From assembly GCF_019249215.1 (NCBI RefSeq), contig NZ_JAESDI010000011.1, forward strand, positions 1 through 64,000: a stretch of DNA of 64,000 nucleotides, read 5' to 3'. The notes under the pieces are model-generated. The model made no database searches, was not told the origin of the DNA, and saw only the letters and a program-made list of their open reading frames with translations. Positions 9,324 through 19,932 of this stretch are shown piece after piece. Source of the DNA: Alteromonas lipotrueae. Lineage in GTDB: Bacteria > Pseudomonadota > Gammaproteobacteria > Enterobacterales > Alteromonadaceae. Within the stretch, counting starts at the first letter, position 1; each line of letters starts with the position of its first letter. The position numbers and the translations under genes were made by a program.

Positions 9324-10262
9324 ATGACATTCGATAAACTCAATCCACAGTCTCTGGTTGTTTTTGTAAACCAGAACCAAAAACAACTTCACACGTTAAT
9401 TGTGGTGCTGCTGAGCCTATATTTAATAGCCTTTGCCGCTAAGCTACTATGGCGAATTATACCTGAACCTCAATTATCTGCGACTCCCGCAGTGAGTTTT
9501 GCGCCTATACCTTCTACGGCTTCAGGGCAAAGTGGGGTCAACATACGCAAAATACAACAATTAAATTTATTTGGTAACGCGGCAGCCGCGCCTGCAAAGG
9601 TAGAAGAAGCGCCAGTTACCGATGCGCCTGAAACGCGTCTTAACCTTACGCTTACCGGTGTGGTGGCAAGTTCGGATGAAGACTCTAGCACCGCGATTAT
9701 TGAAAATCGCAATAGCCAAGCCGTGTATGGCTTAGGTGAAAAAATTGAAGGTACTAACGCCACCCTAAAACAAGTATTCCGCGACAGGGTTATCATTAAA
9801 AATGGGGTTAGAAACGAAACCTTGATGTTAGATGGCATTGATTACGACGAAGCGAATAAGCGTCGCCAACAACAAGCTAAACGTCGTCCACAGCCAGTGC
9901 ATGATGAACGAGACGAACCCAATACAAGGCAGTTAAGTGAAGAAGCCATTGAAGCAACTGCTTCATTGCGAGAGCGTCCAGCAAGCTTTACCGACTTCAT
10001 TTCTATTTCGCCAAAAACCGAAGAAGGTCAGCTTGTCGGTTATCAAGTTAGCCCAGGTAAAGAACCCGCATTATTTAAATCGGCGGGGCTTCAAGCCGGC
10101 GATGTGATTGCACAAATTAACGGATTGGATCTGACAGACATGCAGCAATCCCAAGAAGCACTATCTGAACTTCGCAATGCTCAGAATATTGAACTTACAA
10201 TCATTCGTGATGGCAGTTTTGTCACGCTGTATCTCGATTTGCCTGAGCCATCAGCAGAATAA
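9324..10262 (+). CDS. gspC: type II secretion system protein C
   Basis: This 312-residue inner-membrane protein links the secretin to the inner-membrane platform. A single membrane segment lies at about residues 20-42 (LIVVLLSLYLIAFAAKLL). The periplasmic homology region is about 90-165 (LTGVVASSDEDSSTAIIENR). A charged linker of about 190-215 follows, then a C-terminal PDZ-like domain at about 220-305 (SAGLQAGDVIAQINGLDL). It is the first gene of the gsp operon and is followed 18 bases later by gspD. The ribosome site is weak. All expected domains are present. Confidence 0.96.
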   Translation: MTFDKLNPQSLVVFVNQNQKQLHTLIVVLLSLYLIAFAAKLLWRIIPEPQLSATPAVSFAPIPSTASGQSGVNIRKIQQLNLFGNAAAAPAKVEEAPVTDAPETRLNLTLTGVVASSDEDSSTAIIENRNSQAVYGLGEKIEGTNATLKQVFRDRVIIKNGVRNETLMLDGIDYDEANKRRQQQAKRRPQPVHDERDEPNTRQLSEEAIEATASLRERPASFTDFISISPKTEEGQLVGYQVSPGKEPALFKSAGLQAGDVIAQINGLDLTDMQQSQEALSELRNAQNIELTIIRDGSFVTLYLDLPEPSAE

Positions 10263-10280
10263 GAATTAAAGGAAGACAGA

Positions 10281-12323
10281 ATGAAAAGGCGCACTAGCCA
10301 CAAATTGTTATCTCGCCTAAGCACAGCGCTGTGTACGGCCCTTCTTTGTTTCTCGGTAACAGCCGCTGAATATATGCCTAATTTTAAAGACACTGATATT
10401 AGTGAGTTCATTAATATTGTGGGTAAAAACTTAGAGCGCACCATTATTGTCGACCCAAATGTTCGCGGTAAAATTAGTGTTCGAAGCTACGATATGCTGA
10501 CTGAAGATCAGTATTATCAGTTCTTTTTAAACGTGCTTCAGGTTTACGACTTTGCTGTAGTTGAAATGCCTAGCGGTATTTTAAAAGTAGTGCGCTCAAA
10601 AGATGCTAAAACATCAAATATTCCCGTAGTAGAAGGTTCAGCGAAAGACGGTGATGAAATGATCACCCGTGTAGTACCTGTTTATAACGTACCGGTAAGA
10701 GAATTAGCCCCTATTTTACGTCAGCTTAACGACCAAGCAGGCGGTGGTAACGTAGTAAGCCACGACCCTTCAAATGTAATGATGATTACTGGCCGTGCGG
10801 CCGTAGTAAACCGCTTGGTTGAAATTATTGAGCGTGTAGACCGTGCAGGTGACGAAGAAGTTGAAATTGTGAAGCTACGTTTCGCTTCAGCATCTGAAAT
10901 GGTGCGTATTATCGACAGCATTAATAAATCTCAAGGTAAAACGAATACCGGTGCAAAATCTGACCCTCGCGTAGTTGCCGACGACCGCACTAACTCAGTG
11001 ATTGTGAGCGGTGATATTAAAGCCCGCCAACGTTTAATTAACCTTATTGAGCGCATGGATCAGGAATTAGAAACCAGCGGTAACACTCGCGTCCTGTTTC
11101 TTAACTACGCCAAAGCCGACGACCTAGTTAAAGTGCTTCAAGGGGTTTCTGCCAGTATTCAAGCCGAAGAGAAAAGTGGCAGCACCAATAGCCGTGGCTC
11201 GTCAAATCGTGACGTGAGTATTGATGCTCATGAAGATTCAAACGCGTTAGTCATTACCGCTGAGCCTGACATGATGCGCTCGCTGGAAGAAGTGGTACGT
11301 CAGCTCGATATTCGCCGCGCACAGGTTCAAGTTGAAGCCATTATTGTTGAAGTATTTGAAAGCGACGGTACTACTTTGGGTGTTCAGTGGGTATCTGAAA
11401 GTGGCGGTGGTACACAGTTTAGCAACGGTGTAATTCCTGTAGGTTCATTGGCTGTAGCGGTTAAAGAAGCAGAAGATACTACCGATACCGAAGCCTATGT
11501 GACTGATGAAGGTGCTGTTGTTGAAGTCACCACTACCGATGAAGGTGATTACACTTCTCTTGCTAGCTTGTTAGGCAGCGCCAATGGCTTAATCGCCGGT
11601 ATTATTGATAATGGCTGGGGCGCAGTTGTGCAAGCGGTTAGCACCGATACTAACTCAAACGTATTGGCCACGCCGCACCTTACGACCATGGACAACGAAG
11701 AAGCTTATTTCATTGTAGGTCAGGAAATTCCTATTATCACAGGTACTACAACAGGGTCTAATAACTCGAATCCATTCCAGACGGTTGAGCGCCAAGAAGT
11801 AGGTATTAAACTTAAAGTTACGCCTCAAATAAATGAAGGCGATGCAGTACAACTGCTGATTGAACAAGAAGTATCTAGCGTGAGCGGCGCTACGTCAGTA
11901 GATATCTCTATCAATAAACGCGAAATTAAAACTACGGTTATCGTGGATGATGGCGGCACGATTGTATTGGGCGGCTTGATAGATGAAGACGTTCAAGAAA
12001 GCGTATCTAAAGTGCCTTTATTAGGCGACATTCCTATTCTTGGTAACTTGTTTAAGTCGACGTCTACCAGTAAACGTAAACGTAACCTGATGGTGTTTTT
12101 AAAGCCAACTATCGTTCGTGATGGCGCAACCATGAACTCTATTAGTCATCGTAAGTACAATTATATTCGAGCCTTACAGCTAAAACGTCAGCAAGATGGT
12201 ATTTCTTTAATGCCTAATGCCGAAACGCCAAGTATGCCTAATTGGGATGATGAACTTTCTTTGCCGCCTTCATTTGAAGAATACCTGACTGAGAAAGACA
12301 ACCTTGATGAAGGTAACGAGTAA
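10281..12323 (+). CDS. gspD: type II secretion system secretin
   Basis: The 680-residue product is the outer-membrane channel of the T2SS. It has a signal peptide ending near residue 28 (CFSVTAA), an N0 domain ([19 protein letters not shown]), three N1-N3 ring domains up to about residue 330, and the secretin core from about 335 to 610. The core ends with the family signature [14 protein letters not shown] near residue 577. An acidic insertion around residues 390-420 lies in the part that usually forms the gate region. The C-terminal segment after 620 would be the S-domain. AAGGAAG precedes the ATG. No lipobox is seen, so a separate pilotin, if any, would be elsewhere. Confidence 0.97.
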   Translation: MKRRTSHKLLSRLSTALCTALLCFSVTAAEYMPNFKDTDISEFINIVGKNLERTIIVDPNVRGKISVRSYDMLTEDQYYQFFLNVLQVYDFAVVEMPSGILKVVRSKDAKTSNIPVVEGSAKDGDEMITRVVPVYNVPVRELAPILRQLNDQAGGGNVVSHDPSNVMMITGRAAVVNRLVEIIERVDRAGDEEVEIVKLRFASASEMVRIIDSINKSQGKTNTGAKSDPRVVADDRTNSVIVSGDIKARQRLINLIERMDQELETSGNTRVLFLNYAKADDLVKVLQGVSASIQAEEKSGSTNSRGSSNRDVSIDAHEDSNALVITAEPDMMRSLEEVVRQLDIRRAQVQVEAIIVEVFESDGTTLGVQWVSESGGGTQFSNGVIPVGSLAVAVKEAEDTTDTEAYVTDEGAVVEVTTTDEGDYTSLASLLGSANGLIAGIIDNGWGAVVQAVSTDTNSNVLATPHLTTMDNEEAYFIVGQEIPIITGTTTGSNNSNPFQTVERQEVGIKLKVTPQINEGDAVQLLIEQEVSSVSGATSVDISINKREIKTTVIVDDGGTIVLGGLIDEDVQESVSKVPLLGDIPILGNLFKSTSTSKRKRNLMVFLKPTIVRDGATMNSISHRKYNYIRALQLKRQQDGISLMPNAETPSMPNWDDELSLPPSFEEYLTEKDNLDEGNE

Positions 12324-12324
12324 T

Positions 12325-13890
12325 ATGGCAGGTCAAGACGAGCAACTCACCCTTGCGGTAGAGGCACAGGAAGAAGCGCTCGAAGCAATGGTTGATGAAG
12401 AAGGCTTACCAGAAGCCGTGGCTGGCCCTCGCCAGCTTTCGTTCAGCTTTGCTAAGCGTAATCAGGTATTGCTTGAAACCAATGTCACTCCTGCTGTGCT
12501 GTATTTTACGGAAAACACCCCTTTTGAAGTGTTTGCCGAAGTACGCCGCTTTTACGGCGAGCCTTTTGTACCTAAAACTATTGCTGCTGATGAGTTCGAA
12601 AGCTTTCTAACCAGTGCATTCCAGCGTGATAGTTCTGCAGCAAAGCAGTTAATGGAAGACTTAGGTAACGAGAGCGATTTGTTTGCCCTTGCGGAAGATT
12701 TACCTGATACCGAAGATTTATTAGATAACGAAGACGACGCCCCTATCATCAAGCTGATTAATGCCATGTTAGGTGAAGCGATTAAAGAAGGCGCGTCGGA
12801 TATTCACATTGAAACCTTTGAAAACCAGTTAGTGGTTCGGTTTCGTGTAGATGGTGTATTACGAGAGATTTTACGCCCCAATCGTAAGCTCTCTTCCATG
12901 CTGGTTTCTCGTATTAAGGTAATGGCGAAACTTGATATTGCTGAAAAACGGGTACCGCAAGATGGCCGTATTACCCTACGCATTGCAGGCCGCGCAGTAG
13001 ATGTACGTGTGTCTACTATGCCGTCTAGCCATGGTGAGCGTGTGGTGCTGCGTTTATTAGATAAAAACAACGCACGGTTAAACCTAAAAGACTTAGGCAT
13101 GACCCAGCAAAACCGCGACCATTTTTCTTCATTAATTAGAAAGCCTCACGGTATTATTTTGGTTACCGGCCCCACAGGCTCTGGTAAAAGTACCACCTTG
13201 TATGCAGGCCTTAGCGAAATTAACTCTCGCGACCGCAATATTTTAACCGTAGAAGATCCTATTGAATTTGACTTACCCGGTATTGGTCAAACACAGGTAA
13301 ATCCCCGTGTAGATATGACCTTCGCCCGCGGCCTACGAGCAATTTTGCGACAAGATCCCGATGTGGTGATGGTAGGTGAAATTCGAGACGTTGAAACGGC
13401 ACAAATTGCGGTTCAAGCCAGTTTAACCGGCCACTTAGTATTATCGACCCTTCACACCAATACCGCCGCTGGCGCTATTACCCGTTTAGAAGATATGGGT
13501 ATTGAACCCTTTTTGCTTTCTTCAAGCTTACTGGCGGTATTATCGCAGCGCTTAGTGCGCACACTGTGTAAAGAGTGTAAAACCCCTCACACGCCCGATC
13601 CTCAAGAGTGTGAAGCCCTTAATATTGATGCCGATAGCAACTTTACCATTTACCAACCTCACGGCTGCGCTGCCTGTAACCAAACCGGTTACAGAGGTCG
13701 TACGGGTATTCACGAGTTATTGCTGGTGAATGAGAAAGTGCGCGAAATGATGCATGAAGGCGTGGGTGAACAGGCCATTGAAAAATATATCAGGCACTCT
13801 ACCCCCAGTATTCGGGATGACGGGTGTCGTAAGGTACTTGCAGGTGTTACCTCTTTAGAAGAAGTCCTGCGTGTAACCAAGGAGGATTAG
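12325..13890 (+). CDS. gspE: type II secretion system ATPase E
   Basis: This 521-residue cytoplasmic ATPase drives pseudopilus assembly. The start is placed at the ATG at 12325, one base after the gspD stop; an upstream in-frame TTG inside gspD is less likely. The order is an N-terminal GspL-binding domain, a middle domain, Walker [10 protein letters not shown] (about residue 280), the Walker B region [11 protein letters not shown] (about 345) and the tetracysteine zinc element (LCKEC near 413, GCAAC near 450), all intact. The N-terminal 60 residues are acidic and longer than in many homologues. gspF follows at once with a strong AAGGAGG site. Confidence 0.97.
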   Translation: MAGQDEQLTLAVEAQEEALEAMVDEEGLPEAVAGPRQLSFSFAKRNQVLLETNVTPAVLYFTENTPFEVFAEVRRFYGEPFVPKTIAADEFESFLTSAFQRDSSAAKQLMEDLGNESDLFALAEDLPDTEDLLDNEDDAPIIKLINAMLGEAIKEGASDIHIETFENQLVVRFRVDGVLREILRPNRKLSSMLVSRIKVMAKLDIAEKRVPQDGRITLRIAGRAVDVRVSTMPSSHGERVVLRLLDKNNARLNLKDLGMTQQNRDHFSSLIRKPHGIILVTGPTGSGKSTTLYAGLSEINSRDRNILTVEDPIEFDLPGIGQTQVNPRVDMTFARGLRAILRQDPDVVMVGEIRDVETAQIAVQASLTGHLVLSTLHTNTAAGAITRLEDMGIEPFLLSSSLLAVLSQRLVRTLCKECKTPHTPDPQECEALNIDADSNFTIYQPHGCAACNQTGYRGRTGIHELLLVNEKVREMMHEGVGEQAIEKYIRHSTPSIRDDGCRKVLAGVTSLEEVLRVTKED

Positions 13891-13891
13891 T

Positions 13892-15118
13892 ATGGCCGCC
13901 TTCGCTTATAAAGCGGTAAATAACCGTGGCCGTAACGCAAATGGTGTACTGGAAGGCGATAATGCTCGCCAAGTACGCCAGCAATTGCGTGAAAAGGGCC
14001 TCATTCCTTTAGAAGTAGAACAAGTTACCGAGCGCGGAAAAAGTGACGGTAAAAGTGGTGGTTTCTCGTTTTTTAAACCGAGAATTTCAGCCTCAGATCT
14101 GGCCCTGTTAACCCGTCAAATGGCCACCTTGGTAGAATCTGCCTTACCGGTAGAAGAAGCCTTACTGGCGGTTGCCGAGCAGTGTGAAAAGCCCCGTCAA
14201 AAGAACATGATGATGGCTGTTCGAAGCAAAGTGGTTGAAGGTCATGGTTTAGCCGATGCCTTGTCTGAATTTCCTAGTGTATTTGACGACTTATACCGCG
14301 CCATGGTGGCGGCAGGTGAAAAATCCGGTCACTTAGATACGGTACTTAATCGCCTTGCCGACTACACCGAACGACGCCAGCAAACTCGCAGTCAAATTAC
14401 CCAAGCACTTATTTACCCATCGCTCATGCTGTTTTTCGCTTTCGGCATTGTGATGTTATTGCTGACGGTGGTTGTGCCTAAAATCGTCGGTCAATTCGAC
14501 CATATGGGGCAAGACCTTCCAGGTATTACCCAAGTACTTATTTCGGTGAGTACTTGGCTACAAAATTACGGCCTTATCTTGCTGGTAGTAGTGGCTATTC
14601 TGGCGGTAATTGTTCAGCGTGTGCTTCAGCAGAAAAAGATGAAGCTAAGGTTTCACAAAGTTATTTTGAAACTTCCGCTTATTGGTAAAGTGTCCCGCGG
14701 GCTTAATACCGCTCGCTTTGCACGTACCTTAAGTATATTAAGTGCCAGCGCCGTGCCTTTACTTGAATCTATGCGCATTTCTGGCGATGTACTTGAAAAC
14801 CAGCATATAAAGAATCAGGTAGCCGATGCTGCCATTAATGTAAAAGAAGGGAGCAGCTTGCGCGCTGCGCTCGACAATACAAAAATTTTCCCGCCAATGA
14901 TGATGCACATGATTGCATCGGGTGAAAAGTCTGGCGAATTACAGCAAATGCTTGGTCGCGCCGCCGATAACCAAGATAGGGAATTTGAAGCCCTTGTTGG
15001 TGTCTCACTAAAAGTATTTGAACCTCTACTTATCGTGTCGATGGCTGGCATAGTGCTGTTTATCGTAATGGCAATTTTGCAGCCTATTTTGGCCTTAAAC
15101 AATATGGTGAATATCTGA
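13892..15118 (+). CDS. gspF: type II secretion system inner-membrane platform protein F
   Basis: The 408-residue product is a polytopic inner-membrane protein at the base of the pseudopilus. It has two repeated cytoplasmic domains (about 70-170 and 275-375) and membrane segments near 172-200 (LMLFFAFGIVMLLLTVVV), 225-245 (LILLVVVAILAVIV) and 380-402 (PLLIVSMAGIVLFIVMAIL). The N-terminal FAYKAVNNRGRNANGVLEG is typical. Its TGA overlaps the gspG ATG by one base, so translation of the two is likely coupled. Confidence 0.97.
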   Translation: MAAFAYKAVNNRGRNANGVLEGDNARQVRQQLREKGLIPLEVEQVTERGKSDGKSGGFSFFKPRISASDLALLTRQMATLVESALPVEEALLAVAEQCEKPRQKNMMMAVRSKVVEGHGLADALSEFPSVFDDLYRAMVAAGEKSGHLDTVLNRLADYTERRQQTRSQITQALIYPSLMLFFAFGIVMLLLTVVVPKIVGQFDHMGQDLPGITQVLISVSTWLQNYGLILLVVVAILAVIVQRVLQQKKMKLRFHKVILKLPLIGKVSRGLNTARFARTLSILSASAVPLLESMRISGDVLENQHIKNQVADAAINVKEGSSLRAALDNTKIFPPMMMHMIASGEKSGELQQMLGRAADNQDREFEALVGVSLKVFEPLLIVSMAGIVLFIVMAILQPILALNNMVNI

Positions 15119-15555
15119 TGAAAACCTTAAAACGTAGTTCTGGATTTAGTTTGATTGAAGTAATGGTGGTGCTACTTATCATCGGCATTATGGCATCGAT
15201 GGTAGCGCCGCAAATTTTGGGTAACCAAGAAGTGGCACAACTTAAAAAAGCCGCCGTTGATATTCAGCAAATGGAAAGCGCGCTTGAAATGTATAAGCTT
15301 CGAAACAATAAGTTCCCAACGACTGAGCAAGGGCTAGAAGCGTTAGTAACCGCTCCAACCCTTGATCCCATTCCAAGAAACTACCCAGAAGGCGGTTTCA
15401 TCAAGCGTTTGCCAGAAGACCCTTGGGGCAATCCTTATGCGCTAATTAGCCCAGGAGAATTAGGCGTAGTAGACATTTTTTCAAATGGCCCAGACGGTGA
15501 ACCAGGTACCGATGACGATATTGGTAACTGGAACATTAACGAATACTTAAACTAA
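15118..15555 (+). CDS. gspG: major pseudopilin G
   Basis: The 145-residue product is the main subunit of the T2SS pseudopilus. A short basic leader ends in Gly, and cleavage would fall between G and F in SSGFSLIEVMVVLL, leaving the conserved Glu at mature position 5. The long N-terminal helix and the globular part (NKFPTTEQGLEALV, GEPGTDDDIGNW) match the family, including the calcium-binding region near the C-terminus. Processing requires a prepilin peptidase (GspO/PilD) that is not encoded in this window. Confidence 0.98.
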   Translation: MKTLKRSSGFSLIEVMVVLLIIGIMASMVAPQILGNQEVAQLKKAAVDIQQMESALEMYKLRNNKFPTTEQGLEALVTAPTLDPIPRNYPEGGFIKRLPEDPWGNPYALISPGELGVVDIFSNGPDGEPGTDDDIGNWNINEYLN

Positions 15556-15563
15556 GTTATTTT

Positions 15564-16193
15564 ATGCTTGGCCGCTTTCATCCTCACAACAAGCACACTG
15601 GCTTCACGCTATTAGAAGTGATGCTGGTACTGTTGCTTATGGGGTTAGCGGCTGGGTACGTGATGTTCAATGCCTTTGGCGCCAGTAAAGCAGACTTGCT
15701 AAAAAGCCAAGCCCAACGACTACAAGTACTGGTCGATATGGCAAGCGATTATGCTGTGCTAAACCAGCAGCAACTTGGCATTCGTATAGAGCAAAAAGAC
15801 AACGAATACTACTTCGTTTTTTTAGATGAAAATGATGAGTGGCAACGTATTGAGGGCGAGAAATATTATGAACCTCACACATTACCTGAAGACTTCTCAT
15901 TTACGCTAAATTTAGACGACTTGCCTTGGACCAAAGAAGACCAACTTTTTGACCGAGGCATATTCGACGAAACCTTAAGCGTGTCTGAAGATGGTGTTGA
16001 AATAGGCAGCGAAGAAGAAAAGAAACTGCCACCGCCGCAAATATTAATCATGTCTAGCGGCGATATTACCCCCTTCAGCCTTAGTTTTGCCTATGAAGGC
16101 GACTTTAACGACGAACCCGTTTATTTTGCGCTAAACAATGAAGAGTTTCCGCCACTAGAATTGGCTGGCCCCTTTGAGAGCCCAGATCAGTGA
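15564..16193 (+). CDS. gspH: minor pseudopilin H
   Basis: A prepilin-type signal (TGFTLLEVMLVLLLMG) with cleavage before F and Glu at mature position 5 marks this 209-residue protein as a pseudopilin. Position after gspG and length identify it as the minor pseudopilin H, which lies in the filament near the tip complex. The C-terminal half is very acidic. Its stop overlaps the GTG start of gspI in the form GTGA. Confidence 0.92.
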   Translation: MLGRFHPHNKHTGFTLLEVMLVLLLMGLAAGYVMFNAFGASKADLLKSQAQRLQVLVDMASDYAVLNQQQLGIRIEQKDNEYYFVFLDENDEWQRIEGEKYYEPHTLPEDFSFTLNLDDLPWTKEDQLFDRGIFDETLSVSEDGVEIGSEEEKKLPPPQILIMSSGDITPFSLSFAYEGDFNDEPVYFALNNEEFPPLELAGPFESPDQ

Positions 16194-16594
16194 AAAGCCC
16201 TTTTTCGCATTCGCCCAACAATCAAAAAGGCATGACACTGCTTGAAGTCATGGTGGCACTGCTTATTTTTGCCTTAACCGGTACGGCTATTTTAAAGGCC
16301 GCAGGGGATCACTTAAATAACGTAGGGCAAATTGAAGCGGTAACCTTTGCCAGCTATGTTGCCAGTAACCGGCTAAACCAGTTACAGCTTGATGATACTT
16401 GGCCACCTAAGAACAATTTAAAAGGCAGCATGGAAATGGCTGATCGTACTTGGTATTGGCAGCAAAAAGTAACCAAAACCAACGACGATGAACTTCGCTC
16501 GGTAAGTATCAGCGTAGGCTTAGATTCAGATTATTCTGGCAGTGTCACGTCAGTAACTACCTTTGTGGCCAAGCCCACCAGCGCAGGCACTTAA
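16190..16594 (+). CDS. gspI: minor pseudopilin I
   Basis: This 134-residue protein carries the prepilin motif KGMTLLEVMVALLIFALTG, with Met at mature position 1 and Glu at 5. In known systems GspI nucleates the I-J-K tip complex of the pseudopilus. It begins at GTG 16190, overlapping the gspH stop by four bases, and its own stop overlaps the gspJ ATG. Size and order are standard. Confidence 0.94.
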   Translation: MKSPFSHSPNNQKGMTLLEVMVALLIFALTGTAILKAAGDHLNNVGQIEAVTFASYVASNRLNQLQLDDTWPPKNNLKGSMEMADRTWYWQQKVTKTNDDELRSVSISVGLDSDYSGSVTSVTTFVAKPTSAGT

Positions 16595-17214
16595 TGAAGC
16601 AGCGCGGATTTACTCTCATTGAAATTCTGATTGCCATGGCTATTTTTACGCTCATTGGTTTGGCATCTACAGGCCTGCTAACCACGGTAATTGATAGCAA
16701 CGACTTATCTAGCGAGCGCTTTGAGAAGTTACAACAACTGCAACGTGCCATGGTCATCATAGAGCGTGATATTCAACAAGCGGTGCCACGGCCAGTTCGC
16801 GCTGAAGGGGAAACCCAAACCGTAGTAATGGCTGGCGGCGAGGTAGATGATAGTGACGGCGATGGTATTGGCTTTGTGCGCGGCGGTTGGCACAACCCTC
16901 AACTCATGTTGCCCCGAAGCACCCTACAATACGTGGCATATCGCCTTGATGAAGACCGACTAGAACGCCTTTATAGCAACTACGTCGATAATGTTATTGG
17001 CTATGAACCTAAGACTCGTACCCTGCTTGAAAATATAGAAAGTTTTACCGTTGAATTCATTAGCGCTGAAAGTAGTACTGATGACAGCGACGATCTAAGT
17101 TGGAGTGAAAGTTACCAAGGTGAAGCGTTACCCACTGCGGTGGCGATTGAGTTTGTGAGTAAAGATTTTGGTTTAGTACGTCGTGAGTTTGCCTTAACAG
17201 GAGGTTCGGCGTAA
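16594..17214 (+). CDS. gspJ: minor pseudopilin J
   Basis: The 206-residue product starts directly with MKQRGFTLIEILIAMAIF, a short prepilin leader with cleavage before F and Glu at mature position 5. The globular part (RAMVIIERDIQQAVPRPVR, then LQYVAYRLDEDRLER) matches GspJ of the T2SS tip complex. Both ends overlap their neighbours by one base (TAATG forms), as expected within the operon. Confidence 0.95.
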   Translation: MKQRGFTLIEILIAMAIFTLIGLASTGLLTTVIDSNDLSSERFEKLQQLQRAMVIIERDIQQAVPRPVRAEGETQTVVMAGGEVDDSDGDGIGFVRGGWHNPQLMLPRSTLQYVAYRLDEDRLERLYSNYVDNVIGYEPKTRTLLENIESFTVEFISAESSTDDSDDLSWSESYQGEALPTAVAIEFVSKDFGLVRREFALTGGSA

Positions 17215-18257
17215 TGGGCATTCTTATTAAAACGGCTATCAAAGCGCCTACAAAAACACCCCGTTCGCTGCCTTCTCGCCAACAAGGCGTGGCGCTTATG
17301 ATTGTGCTAATGATTGTGGCGCTGGTGTCTGTATTGGCCACTGAAATGGGTACCCGCTTGCAGTTGCAAGTTCAGCGCACCATGAATATTAAAGACAGTA
17401 ATCAAGCGTACTGGTATGCCTTGGGAGCCGAGGCCTTTGCAAGAAAGTCACTTCAAACCTTGATGGAAGAGACCGGTGATAAAATTTCGCTAGACCAGCC
17501 TTGGGCACAGGAATTTATGTACCCATTAGACAATGGCGGTTTACAAGCGAACCTTACCGACCTTCAAGCATGCTTTAACTTAAACGCTATTCTACAAGGC
17601 AGCGCTAGCGCAAACGTGAATAGTGGTGATGGCGCTACCGAAGCGATGGATGCCTTTCACACTATGCTTTTGGCGCTTGAAATAGACGATCTAAACAGCT
17701 TTACCGCTGATACCGTGCGGGACAGTTTGGCCGACTGGGTAGATGAAGATGACAACATGCGCCCCTATGGCGCAGAAGATAGCGAATATGAGTCGAGAGA
17801 GTTTCCTTACTTAGCAGCAAACGGATTACTGGCATCGACAAGCGAATTGCGTATTATTAACGGTGTCTCTGCGGTTTGGTTGAATGAAATTCTCCCTCTG
17901 GTTTGCGTAATTCCCGACAACGACGCCTTAGCCATTAATGTGAATACCATTGATGAAGAACATGCTGCGCTATTAGCCGGCTTAACGGGGTTAGATTTAC
18001 AACAAGCCACTAGCTTGCTGGGTAACCGCCCACAAGATGGCTGGGAAGACGTAAGCGAATTTCTGGCCGAGCCGAGTGTTGAAGCATTAAGTTTATCTGA
18101 TAGCCGAAAAGAATGGTTTACGGTAACCACTGAGTATTTTATTTTGCACACTAAGACCCGTTACAATAAAGCAACGTTTCAACTTTCTACCGTATTTAAC
18201 GCAAGTAGTGACGCGGGCGTAAAAATAATAAAGCGCGAGTTTGGAGGCGTAAAATAA
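17214..18257 (+). CDS. gspK: minor pseudopilin K (tip)
   Basis: The 347-residue product is the large tip pseudopilin. A 25-residue basic leader precedes QQGVALMIVLMIVALVSVL; cleavage falls before V. Mature position 5 is Ile rather than Glu, the known exception for GspK, fitting its place at the very tip where no further subunit is added above it. The large central insertion and the C-terminal EFGGVK follow the family plan. Its stop overlaps the gspL ATG by one base. Confidence 0.95.
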   Translation: MGILIKTAIKAPTKTPRSLPSRQQGVALMIVLMIVALVSVLATEMGTRLQLQVQRTMNIKDSNQAYWYALGAEAFARKSLQTLMEETGDKISLDQPWAQEFMYPLDNGGLQANLTDLQACFNLNAILQGSASANVNSGDGATEAMDAFHTMLLALEIDDLNSFTADTVRDSLADWVDEDDNMRPYGAEDSEYESREFPYLAANGLLASTSELRIINGVSAVWLNEILPLVCVIPDNDALAINVNTIDEEHAALLAGLTGLDLQQATSLLGNRPQDGWEDVSEFLAEPSVEALSLSDSRKEWFTVTTEYFILHTKTRYNKATFQLSTVFNASSDAGVKIIKREFGGVK

Positions 18258-19456
18258 TGGAACAACTCCTGATTAGGTTAGGTGCCACCGAGGCCGACCC
18301 AATTAGCTGGCTAGTATGGTCTACAGCCGAAGAAGAAATTATCGCTTCTGGTGAACTTCCCAATGCCGACGCCCTTTCTACCTTAGCGGAACGTGCTGGG
18401 CAGCGTGCGGTAATCGCATTGGCACCTAGCAGCGAAATATTACTTAAATGGGTAGCGTTACCGCCAAGAGCGGGCAGAAAGGTACTTTCTGCTTTGCCCT
18501 TCATGCTTGAAGATGAATTAGCCACTGATATTAGCGAACAGTTTTTTGCTATTGGTCCTAAGGTAGGCGATAGCCAAGCCGTTGCCGTGGTAAGTCATGC
18601 AAAACTTCAAATGTGGCAGCAATGGTTAGCTGATGCAGGCTTGTTCTGTAACCATCTAATTCCTGATGTACTCGCCGTACCGGTAACTGAAAACGGTTGG
18701 TCTGTACTTACTCTAGGCGAGCAAATGTTGGTACGCCAAGATACCTTTCAAGGTATACAGGGCGAGCAAGCGTGGTTGTTACCCACCCTAGGCCATTTCA
18801 CCAGCCAACAAGAAGCCCCGGTTGTCATTACCAACTATGCGGGTATTGATTTAAGTGGTGTGCCGAATATTACGGTAAATGACGCCCCTCTTGAGCTACC
18901 TATGCATGTGCTAGCCAAAGAGGCGTTGTCGAGCAGTTTCAACTTGCTTCAGGGCGAGTATAAAGTAAAGCGTACTCGCAACAATGCGTGGGCACAATGG
19001 CGTGTCGCGGCTGTATTAGCGGTACTGGTGTTATGTACCAGCCTGGTTGATAAAACCGTTACCCTGTACCAGCTGAAATCTGATAACGCGGCGCTCTCCA
19101 GTGAAATAGATCAAGCGGTAAAATCTGGGTTTCCCAATATTGGCGTTTATCGTAACGTGAAGCTTAAGCTGCAATATGAGCTTGATAAATTATCAAAAAG
19201 TGGCGGCGATGCCTCTATGTTAGTGATGCTAGATCAGCTTTCAGAAGCCTTTGCTAGCACACAAGTAAAACCACAAACTTTACGGTTTGATGCCACCCGC
19301 ACCGAAATTCGTATTCAAGCGCAAGGTAAAAGCTTTGAGGCATTAGAGCAATTTCGCCGACAGGCGGAAGGTGCTGGATTTACCGTAGAGCAAGGGGCTA
19401 TCAATAACCGTGATGACAATGTGATTGGCACGGTATCAATTAGGAGTGTGTTGTGA
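18257..19456 (+). CDS. gspL: type II secretion system protein L
   Basis: The 399-residue product has an N-terminal cytoplasmic actin-like domain that recruits GspE (about 1-235), a membrane segment at about 247-267 (WRVAAVLAVLVLCTSLV) and a periplasmic ferredoxin-like domain at the C-terminus. It forms the platform with GspM. The last four bases overlap the GTG of gspM (GTGA), a sign of coupled translation. Confidence 0.95.
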   Translation: MEQLLIRLGATEADPISWLVWSTAEEEIIASGELPNADALSTLAERAGQRAVIALAPSSEILLKWVALPPRAGRKVLSALPFMLEDELATDISEQFFAIGPKVGDSQAVAVVSHAKLQMWQQWLADAGLFCNHLIPDVLAVPVTENGWSVLTLGEQMLVRQDTFQGIQGEQAWLLPTLGHFTSQQEAPVVITNYAGIDLSGVPNITVNDAPLELPMHVLAKEALSSSFNLLQGEYKVKRTRNNAWAQWRVAAVLAVLVLCTSLVDKTVTLYQLKSDNAALSSEIDQAVKSGFPNIGVYRNVKLKLQYELDKLSKSGGDASMLVMLDQLSEAFASTQVKPQTLRFDATRTEIRIQAQGKSFEALEQFRRQAEGAGFTVEQGAINNRDDNVIGTVSIRSVL

Positions 19457-19932
19457 ACGCACTAGTCAGCAAATTTAAAGCGCTTACCGAGCGCGAGCAA
19501 ATACTGGTAATGATCTCTGCTGTGGTAGTGGTTATTGGTTTATTTTATTTTTTGGTATGGTCGCCCCTTAATGCAGCTTTGCATCAGCAAAAACAATTGC
19601 TAGATAACCAACAAAGCTTGCTGGTATGGGTAAAAGACAGTGCCGTTCGCGCCCAACAGCTAAGAAAAAGCAGCAACCGCGCTACGCCTTTTCGAGGTTC
19701 ATTACCTCAAGCCGTTAACCGCACTACGTCAAGTCACAGCATCGCTATTTCGCGTATGCAACCGCAAGATGATGAGTTACAAGTTTGGATAGACCAAGCC
19801 CCTTTTAATAATGTGCTGGAATGGTTAAAAACCCTTGAAGGCATGGGCATTGTCATCATTCAGGCCGATATTGCTGAAGCTGATGATCCAGGTTACATCA
19901 AAGTTCGCCGTTTACAGTTAGGAAAAGCATGA
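19453..19932 (+). CDS. gspM: type II secretion system protein M
   Basis: This 159-residue bitopic protein has one membrane helix at about 17-39 (ILVMISAVVVVIGLFYFL) preceded by the family-typical FKALTEREQ segment, and a small periplasmic domain (PFNNVLEWLKTLEGMG). GspM stabilises GspL and helps position GspE at the inner membrane. It starts at GTG 19453. Its stop overlaps the gspN ATG by four bases. Confidence 0.95.
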   Translation: MNALVSKFKALTEREQILVMISAVVVVIGLFYFLVWSPLNAALHQQKQLLDNQQSLLVWVKDSAVRAQQLRKSSNRATPFRGSLPQAVNRTTSSHSIAISRMQPQDDELQVWIDQAPFNNVLEWLKTLEGMGIVIIQADIAEADDPGYIKVRRLQLGKA